The notes below the pieces were generated by a model. That model saw nothing but the letters and a program-made list of their open reading frames with translations, searched no databases and was not told the DNA's origin. From JAWKSY01 sp041402125 (lineage in GTDB: Bacteria > Planctomycetota > GCA-002687715 > DRQF01): a stretch of 64,000 nt of DNA. The position numbers were made by a program, and so were the translations under genes. The stretch is from positions 1 to 64,000 of the forward strand of contig JAWKSY010000002.1 of the NCBI GenBank assembly GCA_041402125.1. The letters run 5' to 3'. Below, piece by piece: positions 24,436 to 33,069 of the stretch. The first letter of the stretch is position 1. Every line of letters begins with the position of its first letter.

Positions 24436-26937
24436 TCAGTTGCCGGCGTCGTCGAGGGGGTTCTTGTCCTCCTCCTCCTTCTCCGGCTGCGGCACCTTGC
24501 CGGTGAAGAGGGCGTAGGGCTTCACGCTCTCGAGCGCGACGTTCTGACCCTGCAGCGACTCGTAGATCGCGCGCTGGAGCTGCGGATCCTCCTGGAAGTC
24601 GGCGATGTTCGGGCGGCCCTGGCGGTTCGCCCACTCGCGGCGGAGACGTCCGCGGAGGTAGATCCGCACGTCGTCCTTGCCGAGCGGCGTCTCGAGCGAG
24701 GCGTAGAACTCGTCGAATCCGGGGTAGAGCTGCGGGTTCTGGTCATCCGTCTCGAAGAGGCGGGCGAAGAGCTCCTTCTCCGGGACGATCTTCGCGTTGA
24801 TGTACTCCTCGAGCTTCTTGCTCTCGAGGATCTTCGTGATCTCCTCGATCTTCCAGCTCTTCAGGAGGCGGGGGCGGATGTAGGTGTCCGGGAGGACGCC
24901 GCCCTTCTGGATGATCTTGCCCTTCTTGTCGCGCTCGGTGTGGATCGAGCGGCCGTCGGGCAGGTAGTAGCGGGCGATCGTCAGCTTGATCTCGGGGGCG
25001 AAGTCGTAGCGACCGTTCTCGTTCGCGTCGACGTAGGCCTCCTCGTCGTTCCAGCGGCCATCCTGGTTCTCGTCGACGTAGTCCTCGCCCTCGTCGTAGC
25101 GGCCGTTGCCGTTCGCGTCGGTGTACTCCTCCGCGCCGTCCCAGCGCCCGTTCTTCGCCTCGGTGTCGACGTAGGGCTCGCCGGCGTCGTAACGACCGTC
25201 GCCGTTGCGGTCCTCGAACTTCTCGCCGCGATCCCAGGTGCCGTTCTTCCGCGGCGCGTCCTGGAACTGCTCGTTCTTGCGGCTCTTGAGCGGGAGCACG
25301 CGCTGGACGGAACCCTTGCCGAAGGTCCGGGTCCCGATGACCGTCGCGCGGTGGTGCGCCTGGAGGGCGCCGCTGACGATCTCGCTCGCGCTGGCGGAGA
25401 GGCCGTTGACGAGCACCACGAGGGGCACGTCGTAGTGCTTCTGCGAGGGCAGGGATCGCTCGTACTCGCGCGGCTTCACGTTCGGCCGGCCCTCCCAGTA
25501 GCAGACCACCTCCTCGCCCTTGAGGAAGGTGCCGGCGATCGCCCGCGCGGCCTCGAGGTAGCCGCCGCTGTTGTCGCGGAGGTCGAGGATCAGCGAGGCC
25601 ATGCCCTGCTTCTCGAGGTCGGCGAGGGCGTCCTGGAGCTCCTCGGCGGTCTCGCCGCCGAAGGTCGTCAGGCGCGCGTAGCCGATGCGGCCGGGGAGCA
25701 TGCCGTAGATGACGGTCGGGATCTGGATCCGCTCGCGGATGATGTTGATGACGCGCGTCTTCTCCCAGCCGTCGCGGTAGAGCGTGATCGCGACCGTCGT
25801 GCCCTCGGGGCCCTTGAGGCGGCTCGTGATCTGGTTCGTGGTCTTGCCGATCGCGTCCCAGCCGTCCACCTTCACCACCTTGTCGCCGGGTTCGATGCCG
25901 GCGCGATAGGCCGGTCCGCCGAACATCGGCTGGGTGAGGATGAGGGTGCCGTTGTCCTCGTCCATCTGGACGTAGGACCCGATGCCGGAGTAGCTCGGGT
26001 TGAGGCCGTAGTTCCAGTCCTCGAGCTCGTCGCTCGTGAGGAGCGTCGAGTGCGGATCGAGGGCGCGGAGCATGCCCTTCACGGCCTGCTCCTCCATGTA
26101 GGAGACGAGCTCCTTCGGCTTCCAGCCCTGGACCGCGACCTCGTTGTGGATGGCGAGCACCATCTCGAGGGCCTCGCGGATCAGCGGGAGATCGTCGCGA
26201 TCGCGCGCGTTGCCGCGGGAGGCGCCGCTCTCGGCGCGCTCGAGCCGCTCGGAGAGGATCTCGACGTACTGGTTCAGGACGCGGGCCTGCGAGTAGAGGC
26301 GCGCGATGCGGCCGCGCTCGCTGGGCTCGTCCCGGTAGACCTCGAGCACGGGCATCGCCGCCTCGAACTCGGTGAGGTCGGCCAGGGCGACGGCCGCCTC
26401 GAAGCGGGTCGTCTCGTCGGTGGAGCGCAGCATCGCCTTGAGCTGCTTGCCGGCGGCGTTGCGGAACTTCGCACCCAGCTTCCAGCAGCCCCAGAGCAGC
26501 TTGACCTTGGACTTCGGGTCCAGGATCTCGGGGCTCATGTTCCAGAGCGGATCGGCGGCCTCGCCGATCTCGTTCGAGACCAGGAGGTCGACCGCGTTGC
26601 GTCGGGTCTCCTCGTCGTTCGCGCTGCGCACCAGCTCGACGACGGCGGGGATCGCCTTCTCCTCCTCGCCGCGGAGGATCAGCGCCCGCGCGCAGCCGAG
26701 GCGCGTGCCGTCGGCCTTCGCCCCGAGCCCCCGCTCGAGGTCGGGAATCGCGTCCTCGCCGAGGTCGGCGAGGCGCGTCGAGGTCTGCCAGATGGCGCTC
26801 GCGTCCGCGCCGTCGAGCTTGGCGATGAGCTTGCGCGCCTCCTCGTCCTGCGCGCGCAGGGGCGAGGCGAGGGCGACGAGCAGGGCCAGGGCGAGCACCC
26901 CGGCCGCGATTCCGCGTCCTTCGGAGGACTTGATCAT
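24436..26937 (-). CDS. C-terminal processing (S41) protease with HEAT-like and calcium-loop insertions
   Basis: An 833-residue exported serine protease of the Ctp/Tsp family. Residues 1-30 are a signal peptide, 31-230 helical HEAT-like repeats, and about 315-395 a PDZ domain (GPAYRAGIEPGDKVVKVDG). Catalytic motifs are NGLSASASEI (Ser516 or Ser518) and TFGKGSVQ (Lys541). Between this and the next core strand (KLTIARYYLPDGRS) lies an insertion, about residues 565-650, of five or six acidic repeats of the type DRNGDGRYDAGE, resembling EF-hand or dockerin loops. The ATG at 26937 follows AAAGGA. The tail is Glu/Lys-rich. It probably processes exported proteins; the loops suggest calcium dependence. 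Confidence 0.9.
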   Translation of the reverse strand: MIKSSEGRGIAAGVLALALLVALASPLRAQDEEARKLIAKLDGADASAIWQTSTRLADLGEDAIPDLERGLGAKADGTRLGCARALILRGEEEKAIPAVVELVRSANDEETRRNAVDLLVSNEIGEAADPLWNMSPEILDPKSKVKLLWGCWKLGAKFRNAAGKQLKAMLRSTDETTRFEAAVALADLTEFEAAMPVLEVYRDEPSERGRIARLYSQARVLNQYVEILSERLERAESGASRGNARDRDDLPLIREALEMVLAIHNEVAVQGWKPKELVSYMEEQAVKGMLRALDPHSTLLTSDELEDWNYGLNPSYSGIGSYVQMDEDNGTLILTQPMFGGPAYRAGIEPGDKVVKVDGWDAIGKTTNQITSRLKGPEGTTVAITLYRDGWEKTRVINIIRERIQIPTVIYGMLPGRIGYARLTTFGGETAEELQDALADLEKQGMASLILDLRDNSGGYLEAARAIAGTFLKGEEVVCYWEGRPNVKPREYERSLPSQKHYDVPLVVLVNGLSASASEIVSGALQAHHRATVIGTRTFGKGSVQRVLPLKSRKNEQFQDAPRKNGTWDRGEKFEDRNGDGRYDAGEPYVDTEAKNGRWDGAEEYTDANGNGRYDEGEDYVDENQDGRWNDEEAYVDANENGRYDFAPEIKLTIARYYLPDGRSIHTERDKKGKIIQKGGVLPDTYIRPRLLKSWKIEEITKILESKKLEEYINAKIVPEKELFARLFETDDQNPQLYPGFDEFYASLETPLGKDDVRIYLRGRLRREWANRQGRPNIADFQEDPQLQRAIYESLQGQNVALESVKPYALFTGKVPQPEKEEEDKNPLDDAGN

Positions 26938-27106
26938 GGCGTTCCTTTCGTTCCCGGGGCCCGACCGGCCGGTCGCGCCCGCGCGGCGCCGCCGCATGCG
27001 GAGCGCCCGGATTCCCGATTCTCTTCGACCCCGCGGCGGGGTGCACTCGATCCCTTTCGTCGCCGTCCGCCCCCCGGGGGAGGGGTTCGCGGCGACGGAC
27101 CGGTCC

Positions 27107-27124
27107 GTTTCCTACGTACGAAAC
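27107..27124. promoter_or_regulatory. Near-perfect palindrome upstream of the Ctp protease gene, operator candidate
   Basis: GTTTCCTACGTACGAAAC: arms GTTTC/GAAAC around the palindrome TACGTA, with one mismatched pair. It is AT-rich relative to its surroundings and lies 170 nt upstream of the protease ATG and 58 nt below the methyltransferase stop. No regulator is assigned. Confidence 0.4.
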
Positions 27125-27182
27125 CGATCATCCCTTCGTGTGTCGCGGCGGGAGGAGACGGCGACGAAAAACCGGCGCGACC

Positions 27183-27731
27183 TCAGGTCGCTCGGAGATG
27201 ATAGCGGCCGAGTCCCCCGCCTTCTTCCATTTCTTCTTGTGTCCAAAGCACTTCCAGAGTGGGGAAGAGCCGTTCGGACTCCCCCGGGAGGAGGCGGAAG
27301 GGGGGCGGCGGCTCGCCGGGGCGGAGCTCGCCCAGCCGGATCTCCATGAGGAGCGATCCCCCGGGGCGGAGCGCCGCCGCGAGGGCGGGGGCGAGGCTCC
27401 GATCGAGGAAGTGGACGTCGACGATCAGGTCGAAGGCGGCGGGGGCCGGGCGCCAGTGGTCGAGGTCGGCGAGGAGCCGGCGGATCCGGGGCGAGTCCGC
27501 CGGGCGCAGGAGGGCCTCGGCGGCGGCGTCGACCGCGAGGACCTCCCAGCCGCGCTCGGCGAGCGCCCGGGCGTGACGGCCGGTTCCGCAGCCGAGATCG
27601 AGCGCCCAGGCCCCTGGGCGGGGCGGGGCGGGAGCGCGGTCCAGGATCGCCGCCGGGGCGCCGGAGGCCCGGGGATTGTCGGTGCCCCGACGGTAGGTCG
27701 CGTTCCACTTCTCGCGTTCGGCCCGGCTCAC
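27183..27731 (-). CDS. Class I SAM-dependent methyltransferase
   Basis: A small Rossmann methyltransferase of 182 residues from a GTG at 27731, with a GGAG Shine-Dalgarno 7 nt upstream. The N-terminal REKWNATYRRGTDNP segment is typical of TehB-like and related enzymes. SAM motif I is ALDLGCGTGRHA, motif II EVLAVDAA, and motif IV FDLIVDVHFL, followed by LRPGGSLLMEI. The frame is open to an ATG at 27830, but that would put the start next to the comM start and upstream of the -10-like TGTTATC element. Substrate unknown. It is divergent from comM. Confidence 0.75.
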   Translation of the reverse strand: MSRAEREKWNATYRRGTDNPRASGAPAAILDRAPAPPRPGAWALDLGCGTGRHARALAERGWEVLAVDAAAEALLRPADSPRIRRLLADLDHWRPAPAAFDLIVDVHFLDRSLAPALAAALRPGGSLLMEIRLGELRPGEPPPPFRLLPGESERLFPTLEVLWTQEEMEEGGGLGRYHLRAT

Positions 27732-27763
27732 GAAGGGTCTCCGGCCGACCACCGGCCTCCCTC

Positions 27764-27772
27764 CTGATAACA
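27764..27772 (-). promoter_or_regulatory. Extended -10 candidate of the methyltransferase gene
   Basis: The minus strand reads TGTTATCAG, 32 nt upstream of the GTG at 27731. The same TGTTATC core at nearly the same distance precedes the gene at 18656. If this is the promoter, the GTG start is favoured over the ATG at 27830. Confidence 0.35.
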
Positions 27773-27835
27773 GCCGCGAGCCCCCCGGGGCCGAGAAGGC
27801 GCGGTCCGGATCGCTCCCGTCTTCGTCCAATCCGG

Positions 27836-29377
27836 GTGATGGACGCCGAGATGATGTCGACGATCTGGCCGGGGAGCGTGGGGCGCGTGATGTCGGCGAT
27901 GATCGACGGCGTCGCGGCCCGGCCGGTGACGGTCGAGGCCGCGCTGCTGGGGGAGGGCGACGGCGTCCAGGTCGTGGGCCTGCCCGACGCCGCGATCCGC
28001 GAGAGTCGCCTCCGGATCCCGCGAGCGCTCCGTTCGATCGGGCTCGGGCACCCCGGCCGGAAGGTCCTCTTCAACCTCGTGCCGGCGGGACGGCGCAAGG
28101 ACGGGGCGGCCCTGGACCTCCCGATGGCGCTGGCCTGGATCGGCGCGGTCGGCGGCCGCGGGCTCCCCGAGGCGGAGCGCTTCCTCGTGGCGGGAGAGAT
28201 CGACCTCGACGGGCGCACCCGGGGGCTCGCGGCCGCCCTGCCGATCGCGCTCCTCGCGCGGCGGCTCGGCCGGGGGCTCGTGGTCCCGCTCCGCGCGGCC
28301 CGGGAGGCCGCGTTCGTCGAGGGGGTGGCGGTGCACGGCGTGGCGGACCTCGCCGAGGCGCTCTCCGTGCTCCGCGGGCGCCCGCCCCGGCCCCCGATCC
28401 GGGGCGCCTCGCCTCCCGACGACCCCGACGGGGACGGGGCGCTCTTCGAGCTGGTCCGCGGGCAGGAGAGCGCGAAGCGGGCGCTCGTGATCGCCGCGGC
28501 GGGACGCCACAACCTGCTCATGGTCGGCCCGCCCGGTTCGGGGAAGACGATGCTCGCGCGCGCGCTCCCCGAGATCCTGCCGCGTCTCGAACTCGACGCC
28601 GCGCTCGAGGTGGCGGCGCTCCACGCCGTCGCGGGCCGGACGCGGGACGAGCGTTTCTACCGGGCGCCCTTCCGGGCCCCGCACCACACCGCGAGCCGTC
28701 AGGCCCTCGTCGGCGGCGGCACGGTGCCCCGGCCCGGGGAGGTGAGCCTCGCCCACCGCGGCGTCCTCTTCCTCGACGAGCTGCCGGAGTTCGGGGCGGA
28801 GGCGCTGGAGGTCCTGCGGCAGCCCCTCGAGGAGGGCGAGGTCACGATCGCGCGCAGCCGCGAGGTGCGCCGCTTCCCCGCCGACTTCGCGCTCGTCGCG
28901 GCGATGAACCCCTGCCCCTGCGGCTACGCCGGCGAGGAGCGCGAACGCTGCCGCTGCACGCCCCCGCAGGTGGCCCGCTACCGCGGCCGCGTCTCGGGGC
29001 CGCTCATGGACCGGATCGACATCCACCTGCCGGTGCGCCGCATCCCGCTCCGCGAGCTCGCCGCCGGGCCCGCGGGGCTCGACGCGGCGTCGGCCCGCGC
29101 CGCCATCGCGACCGCGACCGCCCGGCGCCGGGCCCGCGGCCAGACCGGCGAGAACGCGCGGCTCGACCAGCGGGCGCTCGCGACCTTCGCGCCGCTCTCC
29201 GGGGATCTCGAGGGCCGGCTCGTCGATCTCCTGAGCGGGCTCGGACTCTCCGGACGCGCCTACGTGCGCGTGCGGCGGCTGGCGCGCACCCTGGCCGACC
29301 TCGCCGATCGGGCCGACGTCGAGGAGATCGACCTGCTGGAGGCGGCGCAGTATCGCGGCCTCGACCTCGGGAGTTGA
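27836..29377 (+). CDS. comM: YifB/ComM-family Mg-chelatase-like AAA+ ATPase
   Basis: A protein of up to 513 residues homologous to ComM, a hexameric helicase that aids branch migration during natural transformation in proteobacteria. An N-terminal Lon-substrate-like domain has VQVVGLPDAAIRESRLRIPRA. The AAA+ core has Walker A GPPGSGKTMLARALP, Walker B GVLFLDELPEF and sensor segment VAAMNPCPCG with its cysteines, then a C-terminal helical domain (LGLSGRAYVRVRRLARTLADL). The start is uncertain: GTG 27836, ATG 27839, 27851 and 27854 are in frame, and homology begins near GRVMSAMIDGV. Competence genes are not nearby, and comM is also found in non-competent bacteria. Confidence 0.9.
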   Translation: MMDAEMMSTIWPGSVGRVMSAMIDGVAARPVTVEAALLGEGDGVQVVGLPDAAIRESRLRIPRALRSIGLGHPGRKVLFNLVPAGRRKDGAALDLPMALAWIGAVGGRGLPEAERFLVAGEIDLDGRTRGLAAALPIALLARRLGRGLVVPLRAAREAAFVEGVAVHGVADLAEALSVLRGRPPRPPIRGASPPDDPDGDGALFELVRGQESAKRALVIAAAGRHNLLMVGPPGSGKTMLARALPEILPRLELDAALEVAALHAVAGRTRDERFYRAPFRAPHHTASRQALVGGGTVPRPGEVSLAHRGVLFLDELPEFGAEALEVLRQPLEEGEVTIARSREVRRFPADFALVAAMNPCPCGYAGEERERCRCTPPQVARYRGRVSGPLMDRIDIHLPVRRIPLRELAAGPAGLDAASARAAIATATARRRARGQTGENARLDQRALATFAPLSGDLEGRLVDLLSGLGLSGRAYVRVRRLARTLADLADRADVEEIDLLEAAQYRGLDLGS

Positions 29378-29452
29378 GGTGAGAGGGGCGGCAGGGCTGG
29401 GGCGCCGCGCCGCGATGTCTACAATCGCCGGAGTCCCGCCGGAGGAGCCACG

Positions 29453-29938
29453 ATGTCCGAGGAACCGCGTTTCACCCACCTCGATGCCGAGGGTCGCGCC
29501 CGCATGGTGGACGTGGGCCAAAAGGACCGCACCGCCCGCCGGGCCGTCGCCCGCGCCCGCGTCGCGATGGCGCCGACCACGCTGGCCGCGATCCGCGACG
29601 GTCGCGTCGCCAAGGGCGCGGTCCTCGCGACGGCGAGACTCGCCGGGATCATGGCCGCCAAGCGGACCGGGGACCTCATCCCGCTCTGCCACCCGCTGCC
29701 CCTGACCTCGGTCTCGGTGGAGTTCCGCTTCGCGTCGGAGACCGAACTCGAGATCGAGGCGGAGGCGCGCTGCGTCGACCGGACCGGAGTCGAGATGGAG
29801 GCGATGATCGCCGTCTCGGTCGCCGCGCTCACGGTCTACGACATGTGCAAGGCGGCGGATCGCGGCATGGAGATCCGCGAGACCGTCCTCGTCCACAAGT
29901 CGGGCGGCAAGAGCGGGGAGTGGAACCGTGGCGATTGA
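29453..29938 (+). CDS. moaC: Cyclic pyranopterin monophosphate synthase MoaC
   Basis: MoaC converts 3',8-cyclo-7,8-dihydro-GTP to cyclic pyranopterin monophosphate in molybdenum cofactor synthesis. The 161-residue protein has the expected length and motifs: MVDVGQKDRTARRA, the active-site Lys region KGAVLATARLAGI, LIPLCHPLPLT, GVEMEAM and LTVYDMCKAAD. A -10-like TACAAT (29420-29425) lies 27 nt upstream, with GGAGGAG as Shine-Dalgarno. It overlaps asd by 11 bp. Its partner moaA is not in this window. Confidence 0.95.
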   Translation: MSEEPRFTHLDAEGRARMVDVGQKDRTARRAVARARVAMAPTTLAAIRDGRVAKGAVLATARLAGIMAAKRTGDLIPLCHPLPLTSVSVEFRFASETELEIEAEARCVDRTGVEMEAMIAVSVAALTVYDMCKAADRGMEIRETVLVHKSGGKSGEWNRGD

Positions 29939-30956
29939 GGTCGCGATCGTCGGCGCCACCGGCGCCGTCGGCCGCGAGATGCTCGCCTGCCTCGAGGAGA
30001 GCGGCCTCGAGGTCGCCGGCCTCCACCTCTTCGCCTCGGCGCGCTCGCGCGGGCGGGAACTCGACTTCCGCGGCCGCCGCGTCGCGCTGCGCGTCCTCGA
30101 GGATCTCGACGACGCGGCCCTCGCGGACCTCGGGCTCGACTACGCGCTCTTCGCGGCGGGCGGCGAGGTCAGCCGCATCCAGGCGCCGCGCTTCCTCGCG
30201 GCCGGCGCCCGCGTCATCGACAACTCCAGCGCCTTCCGGCTCGACCCCGGGGTGCCGCTGGTCGTGCCCGAGGTGAATCTCGCCGCCGTCCGGCCCGAGC
30301 ACCGCCTCATCGCGAACCCCAACTGCTCGACCATCATCGCGCTCGTGGCGATCGCGCCGCTCCATCGGGCCTTCGGCCTCGAGAGCGTGGTCGCCGCGAC
30401 CTACCAGGCCGCGAGCGGGGCGGGGGAGGCGGGCCTCGCCGAGCTCGACCGCAATCTCGCCGCCGCCCTCGGGGGCGGCGAGGCCCCGAGCCGGGAGGTC
30501 TTCGGCGCCGACCTCGCCCTGAACCTGATCCCCTGGATCGGCGCCGCCACGCCCGGCGGGGACACCGACGAGGAGCTCAAGATGCGGTGCGAGGGGCGGA
30601 AGATCCTCGGGGCGCCGGATCTCGCGGTCACCTGCACCTGCGTGCGGGTGCCCGTCCGGCGGGTCCACGCCATCGCCCTGACCCTCGGCCTGCGGGCGGA
30701 GGCCGGCGTCGAGGCGGCGGCCGAGGTGCTGCGGGCCGCGCCGGGTCTCCGGCTCGAGGGGGGGCGGGGGCCGACCGAGCTGACGACGCCCCGCGACCTG
30801 GCGGGGCGGGACGAGGTCGTGGTTTCCCGGCTCCGGGAGGCCTGGGACGGGCGTCCCGGGCTCGCGCTCTTCGCGATGGGGGATCAGATCCGCAAGGGAG
30901 CGGCGCTGAACGCGGTCCAGATCGCCGTCGCCCTGGAGTCCGGCGGCCCGGCTTGA
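29928..30956 (+). CDS. asd: Aspartate-semialdehyde dehydrogenase
   Basis: It reduces 4-aspartyl phosphate with NADPH to aspartate semialdehyde, the branch point to lysine, diaminopimelate, threonine and methionine. The 342-residue protein starts at a GTG inside moaC. The NADP fold signature is VAIVGATGAVGREML, the catalytic Cys133 is in NPNCSTI, and the YQAASGAGEAG segment and the substrate-binding EELKMRCEGRKIL follow. C-terminal VPVRRVHAIAL also fits. All catalytic positions appear intact. Pairing with moaC is not a metabolic link that I recognise and may only be positional. Confidence 0.95.
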   Translation: MAIEVAIVGATGAVGREMLACLEESGLEVAGLHLFASARSRGRELDFRGRRVALRVLEDLDDAALADLGLDYALFAAGGEVSRIQAPRFLAAGARVIDNSSAFRLDPGVPLVVPEVNLAAVRPEHRLIANPNCSTIIALVAIAPLHRAFGLESVVAATYQAASGAGEAGLAELDRNLAAALGGGEAPSREVFGADLALNLIPWIGAATPGGDTDEELKMRCEGRKILGAPDLAVTCTCVRVPVRRVHAIALTLGLRAEAGVEAAAEVLRAAPGLRLEGGRGPTELTTPRDLAGRDEVVVSRLREAWDGRPGLALFAMGDQIRKGAALNAVQIAVALESGGPA

Positions 30957-30958
30957 TT

Positions 30959-30970
30959 GTGGGGCCCCAC
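30959..30970. terminator. 12-bp palindrome after asd
   Basis: GTGGGGCCCCAC starts 3 nt after the asd stop codon. It could be a short stem or a binding site in the 105-bp interval before accB; there is no T-run. Confidence 0.3.
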
Positions 30971-31061
30971 CGTGTTTCGATTGGCCCCGCGACGGCGACC
31001 GGAAGTCGCGGTGATCAACGGGCTTGGCGGACATGACCGCCGGCGGGGGAGAGGAGCCACG

Positions 31062-31541
31062 ATGGATATCGAGCGCCTGGAACGGATCGTCGAGCTGATG
31101 AACGCGAACGATCTCGTCGAGGTCGAGATCGAGACCGAGGAGACGAAGATCCGGCTGAAGAAGGCCGGAGCCAACGCTCCCGCGGCCTTCCCGGCCTACG
31201 CCCCCATGCCGGCGGCCTTCCCGGGCGCGGCCCCGGCCGGCCCCGGCGCCGCGATGCCCGCGGCGGGCGCCGCCGAGGAGGCCGTGAAGGTCGAGGGTCA
31301 GACCGTGACCTTCAACTCGCCCATGGTCGGCACCTTCTACGAGGCCGGCTCCCCCGGCGCCGATCCCTTCGTCCGGGTCGGTACCAAGGTCGGCGCCTCC
31401 AGCGTCCTCTGCATCATCGAGGCGATGAAGGTGATGAACGAGATCACCGCCGACATGGAAGGCGAGATCGTCGAGGTCCTCGTCGGCAACGGCGAGGCGG
31501 TCGAGTACGGACAGCCCCTCTTCACCATCAGGCCCCGCTGA
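31062..31541 (+). CDS. accB: Biotin carboxyl carrier protein of acetyl-CoA carboxylase
   Basis: AccB carries the biotin that AccC carboxylates for malonyl-CoA synthesis. The 159-residue protein has an N-terminal helix (MDIERLERIVELM), an Ala/Pro-rich hinge (residues 36-72) and a C-terminal biotinyl domain. The biotinylation motif EAMKVMNEI gives Lys123 as the attachment site. The ATG at 31062 has a GGAGAGGAG Shine-Dalgarno and begins the conserved helix; the frame is open upstream but unconserved. accC follows after 2 nt. Confidence 0.95.
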   Translation: MDIERLERIVELMNANDLVEVEIETEETKIRLKKAGANAPAAFPAYAPMPAAFPGAAPAGPGAAMPAAGAAEEAVKVEGQTVTFNSPMVGTFYEAGSPGADPFVRVGTKVGASSVLCIIEAMKVMNEITADMEGEIVEVLVGNGEAVEYGQPLFTIRPR

Positions 31542-31543
31542 CC

Positions 31544-32887
31544 ATGTTCAAGCGCGTGCTCGTCGCGAACCGCGGAGAAATCGCTCTCCGCATCATCCGC
31601 GCCCTGAAGGAACTCGGCGTCGAGTCCGTCGCCGTCTACTCGGAGGCGGACGAGGACGCGCTCTACCGTCGCTTCGCCGACGAGACGATCTGCATCGGCC
31701 CGCCGCCCAGCGCCAAGAGCTACCTCGACATCAAGCGCATCATCAGCGCGGCCGAGGTCGCCAACGTCGACGCGATCCACCCCGGCTACGGCTTCCTCTC
31801 CGAGAACTCGCAGTTCGCCGAGGTCTGCCGCGACTGCAAGATCACCTTCATCGGTCCCTCGCCGGAGACGATCGCCGCGGTCGGCGACAAGTCCCGCGCG
31901 AAGGAGATCGCCCGGTCGGCCAAGGTCCCGGTCATCGACGGCAGCGAGGGCGTCGTCCGCAGCGTCGAGGACGCGGTCGAGATCGCCGAGCGCGTCGGTT
32001 ATCCGGTCATGATCAAGGCCTCCGCCGGCGGCGGCGGCCGCGGGATGCGCATCGCGCACTCGCAGCCCGTCCTCCAGCGGGAGTTCAACGCCGCCAGCAC
32101 CGAGGCGATGGCCGCCTTCGGCAACGGCGATCTCTACGTCGAGAAGTTCGTCGCCCACCCGCGGCACGTCGAGATCCAGTTCATCGCCGACGCGAAGGGC
32201 AACGTCGTCCACCTCGGCGAGCGCGACTGCACCACCCAGCGCCGCCACCAGAAGCTGATCGAGGAGGCGCCCTGCCCCGTCCTCAAGCCCAAGGTGCGCA
32301 AGGCGATGGGTGAGGCCGCGGTGCGCATCGCCAAGGCCTCGAAGTACGTGAACGCGGGCACCGTCGAGTTCCTGCTCGACCCCGAGGGCCGCTTCTACTT
32401 CATGGAGCTGAACAGCCGGCTCCAGGTCGAGCACCCCGTGACCGAGCTCGTGACCGGCATCGATCTCGTGAAGGAGCAGATCCGGATCGCGGCGGGCGAG
32501 GAGCTCTCGTTCAGCCAGCGCGACATCGAGGTCAGCGGTCACGCCATCGAGTGCCGGATCAACGCGGAGGACCCCTCGCAGGGCTTCCGCCCCTCGCCCG
32601 GCCGCGTCGGCCAGTACGTCCCGCCGGGAGGGCCCGGCGTCCGCGTCGACTCCCACCTCTTCTCGGGCTACACCATCCCGCCGCACTACGACTCGATGGT
32701 GGCCAAGCTCATCGTCCACCGGCCGACCCGCGAGGAGGCCATCGAGACGATGCTCCGCGCCCTGGGCGAGTACCGGATCGAGGGCATCGCGACGACCATC
32801 CCGCTCTACCAGCGGGTCCTCCGCCACGCCTCCTTCCGCTCCGGGCAATTTGACACCGGCTTCATCGACCAGTTCCTCGCGCGCTGA
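31544..32887 (+). CDS. accC: Acetyl-CoA carboxylase, biotin carboxylase subunit
   Basis: AccC uses ATP and bicarbonate to carboxylate biotin on AccB. The 447-residue protein matches the family length. It has the N-terminal FKRVLVANRGEIALRIIRA, the ATP-grasp glycine loop KASAGGGGRGMRIAHS, the ERDCTTQRRHQKL segment and the catalytic NSRLQVEHPVTE. C-terminal GYTIPPHYDSMVAKL is also conserved. The pair accB-accC is a classic bicistron. The carboxyltransferase genes accA and accD are not in the window. Confidence 0.97.
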   Translation: MFKRVLVANRGEIALRIIRALKELGVESVAVYSEADEDALYRRFADETICIGPPPSAKSYLDIKRIISAAEVANVDAIHPGYGFLSENSQFAEVCRDCKITFIGPSPETIAAVGDKSRAKEIARSAKVPVIDGSEGVVRSVEDAVEIAERVGYPVMIKASAGGGGRGMRIAHSQPVLQREFNAASTEAMAAFGNGDLYVEKFVAHPRHVEIQFIADAKGNVVHLGERDCTTQRRHQKLIEEAPCPVLKPKVRKAMGEAAVRIAKASKYVNAGTVEFLLDPEGRFYFMELNSRLQVEHPVTELVTGIDLVKEQIRIAAGEELSFSQRDIEVSGHAIECRINAEDPSQGFRPSPGRVGQYVPPGGPGVRVDSHLFSGYTIPPHYDSMVAKLIVHRPTREEAIETMLRALGEYRIEGIATTIPLYQRVLRHASFRSGQFDTGFIDQFLAR

Positions 32888-32995
32888 TCGGAGGCGCGGC
32901 GGCCGGAAGTTCCTCGCTCGAACCGATTTTCGAAAGATCGTCCGGCCCCCGGTCGACAAGATGGGTGGAGCGGCCGGGGTCCGTGAACGCCCCGA

Positions 32996-33023
32996 TTGCC
33001 TCGGCGTGCGGCACTGCTACCAT
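32996..33023 (+). promoter_or_regulatory. Promoter at the head of the nucleotide-sugar operon
   Basis: TTGCCT (32996-33001), a 16-nt spacer and TACCAT (33018-33023) preceded by TGC, an extended -10. It is 46 nt upstream of the UDP-xylose synthase ATG. Upstream, at 32924-32940, CGATTTTCGAAAGATCG is an imperfect palindrome that could be the accC terminator or an operator. Confidence 0.6.
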
Positions 33024-33069
33024 TCCCGCGCCCGCCGTTGTATTCGCTTCCTGGAACGGGGTTTGAGGC

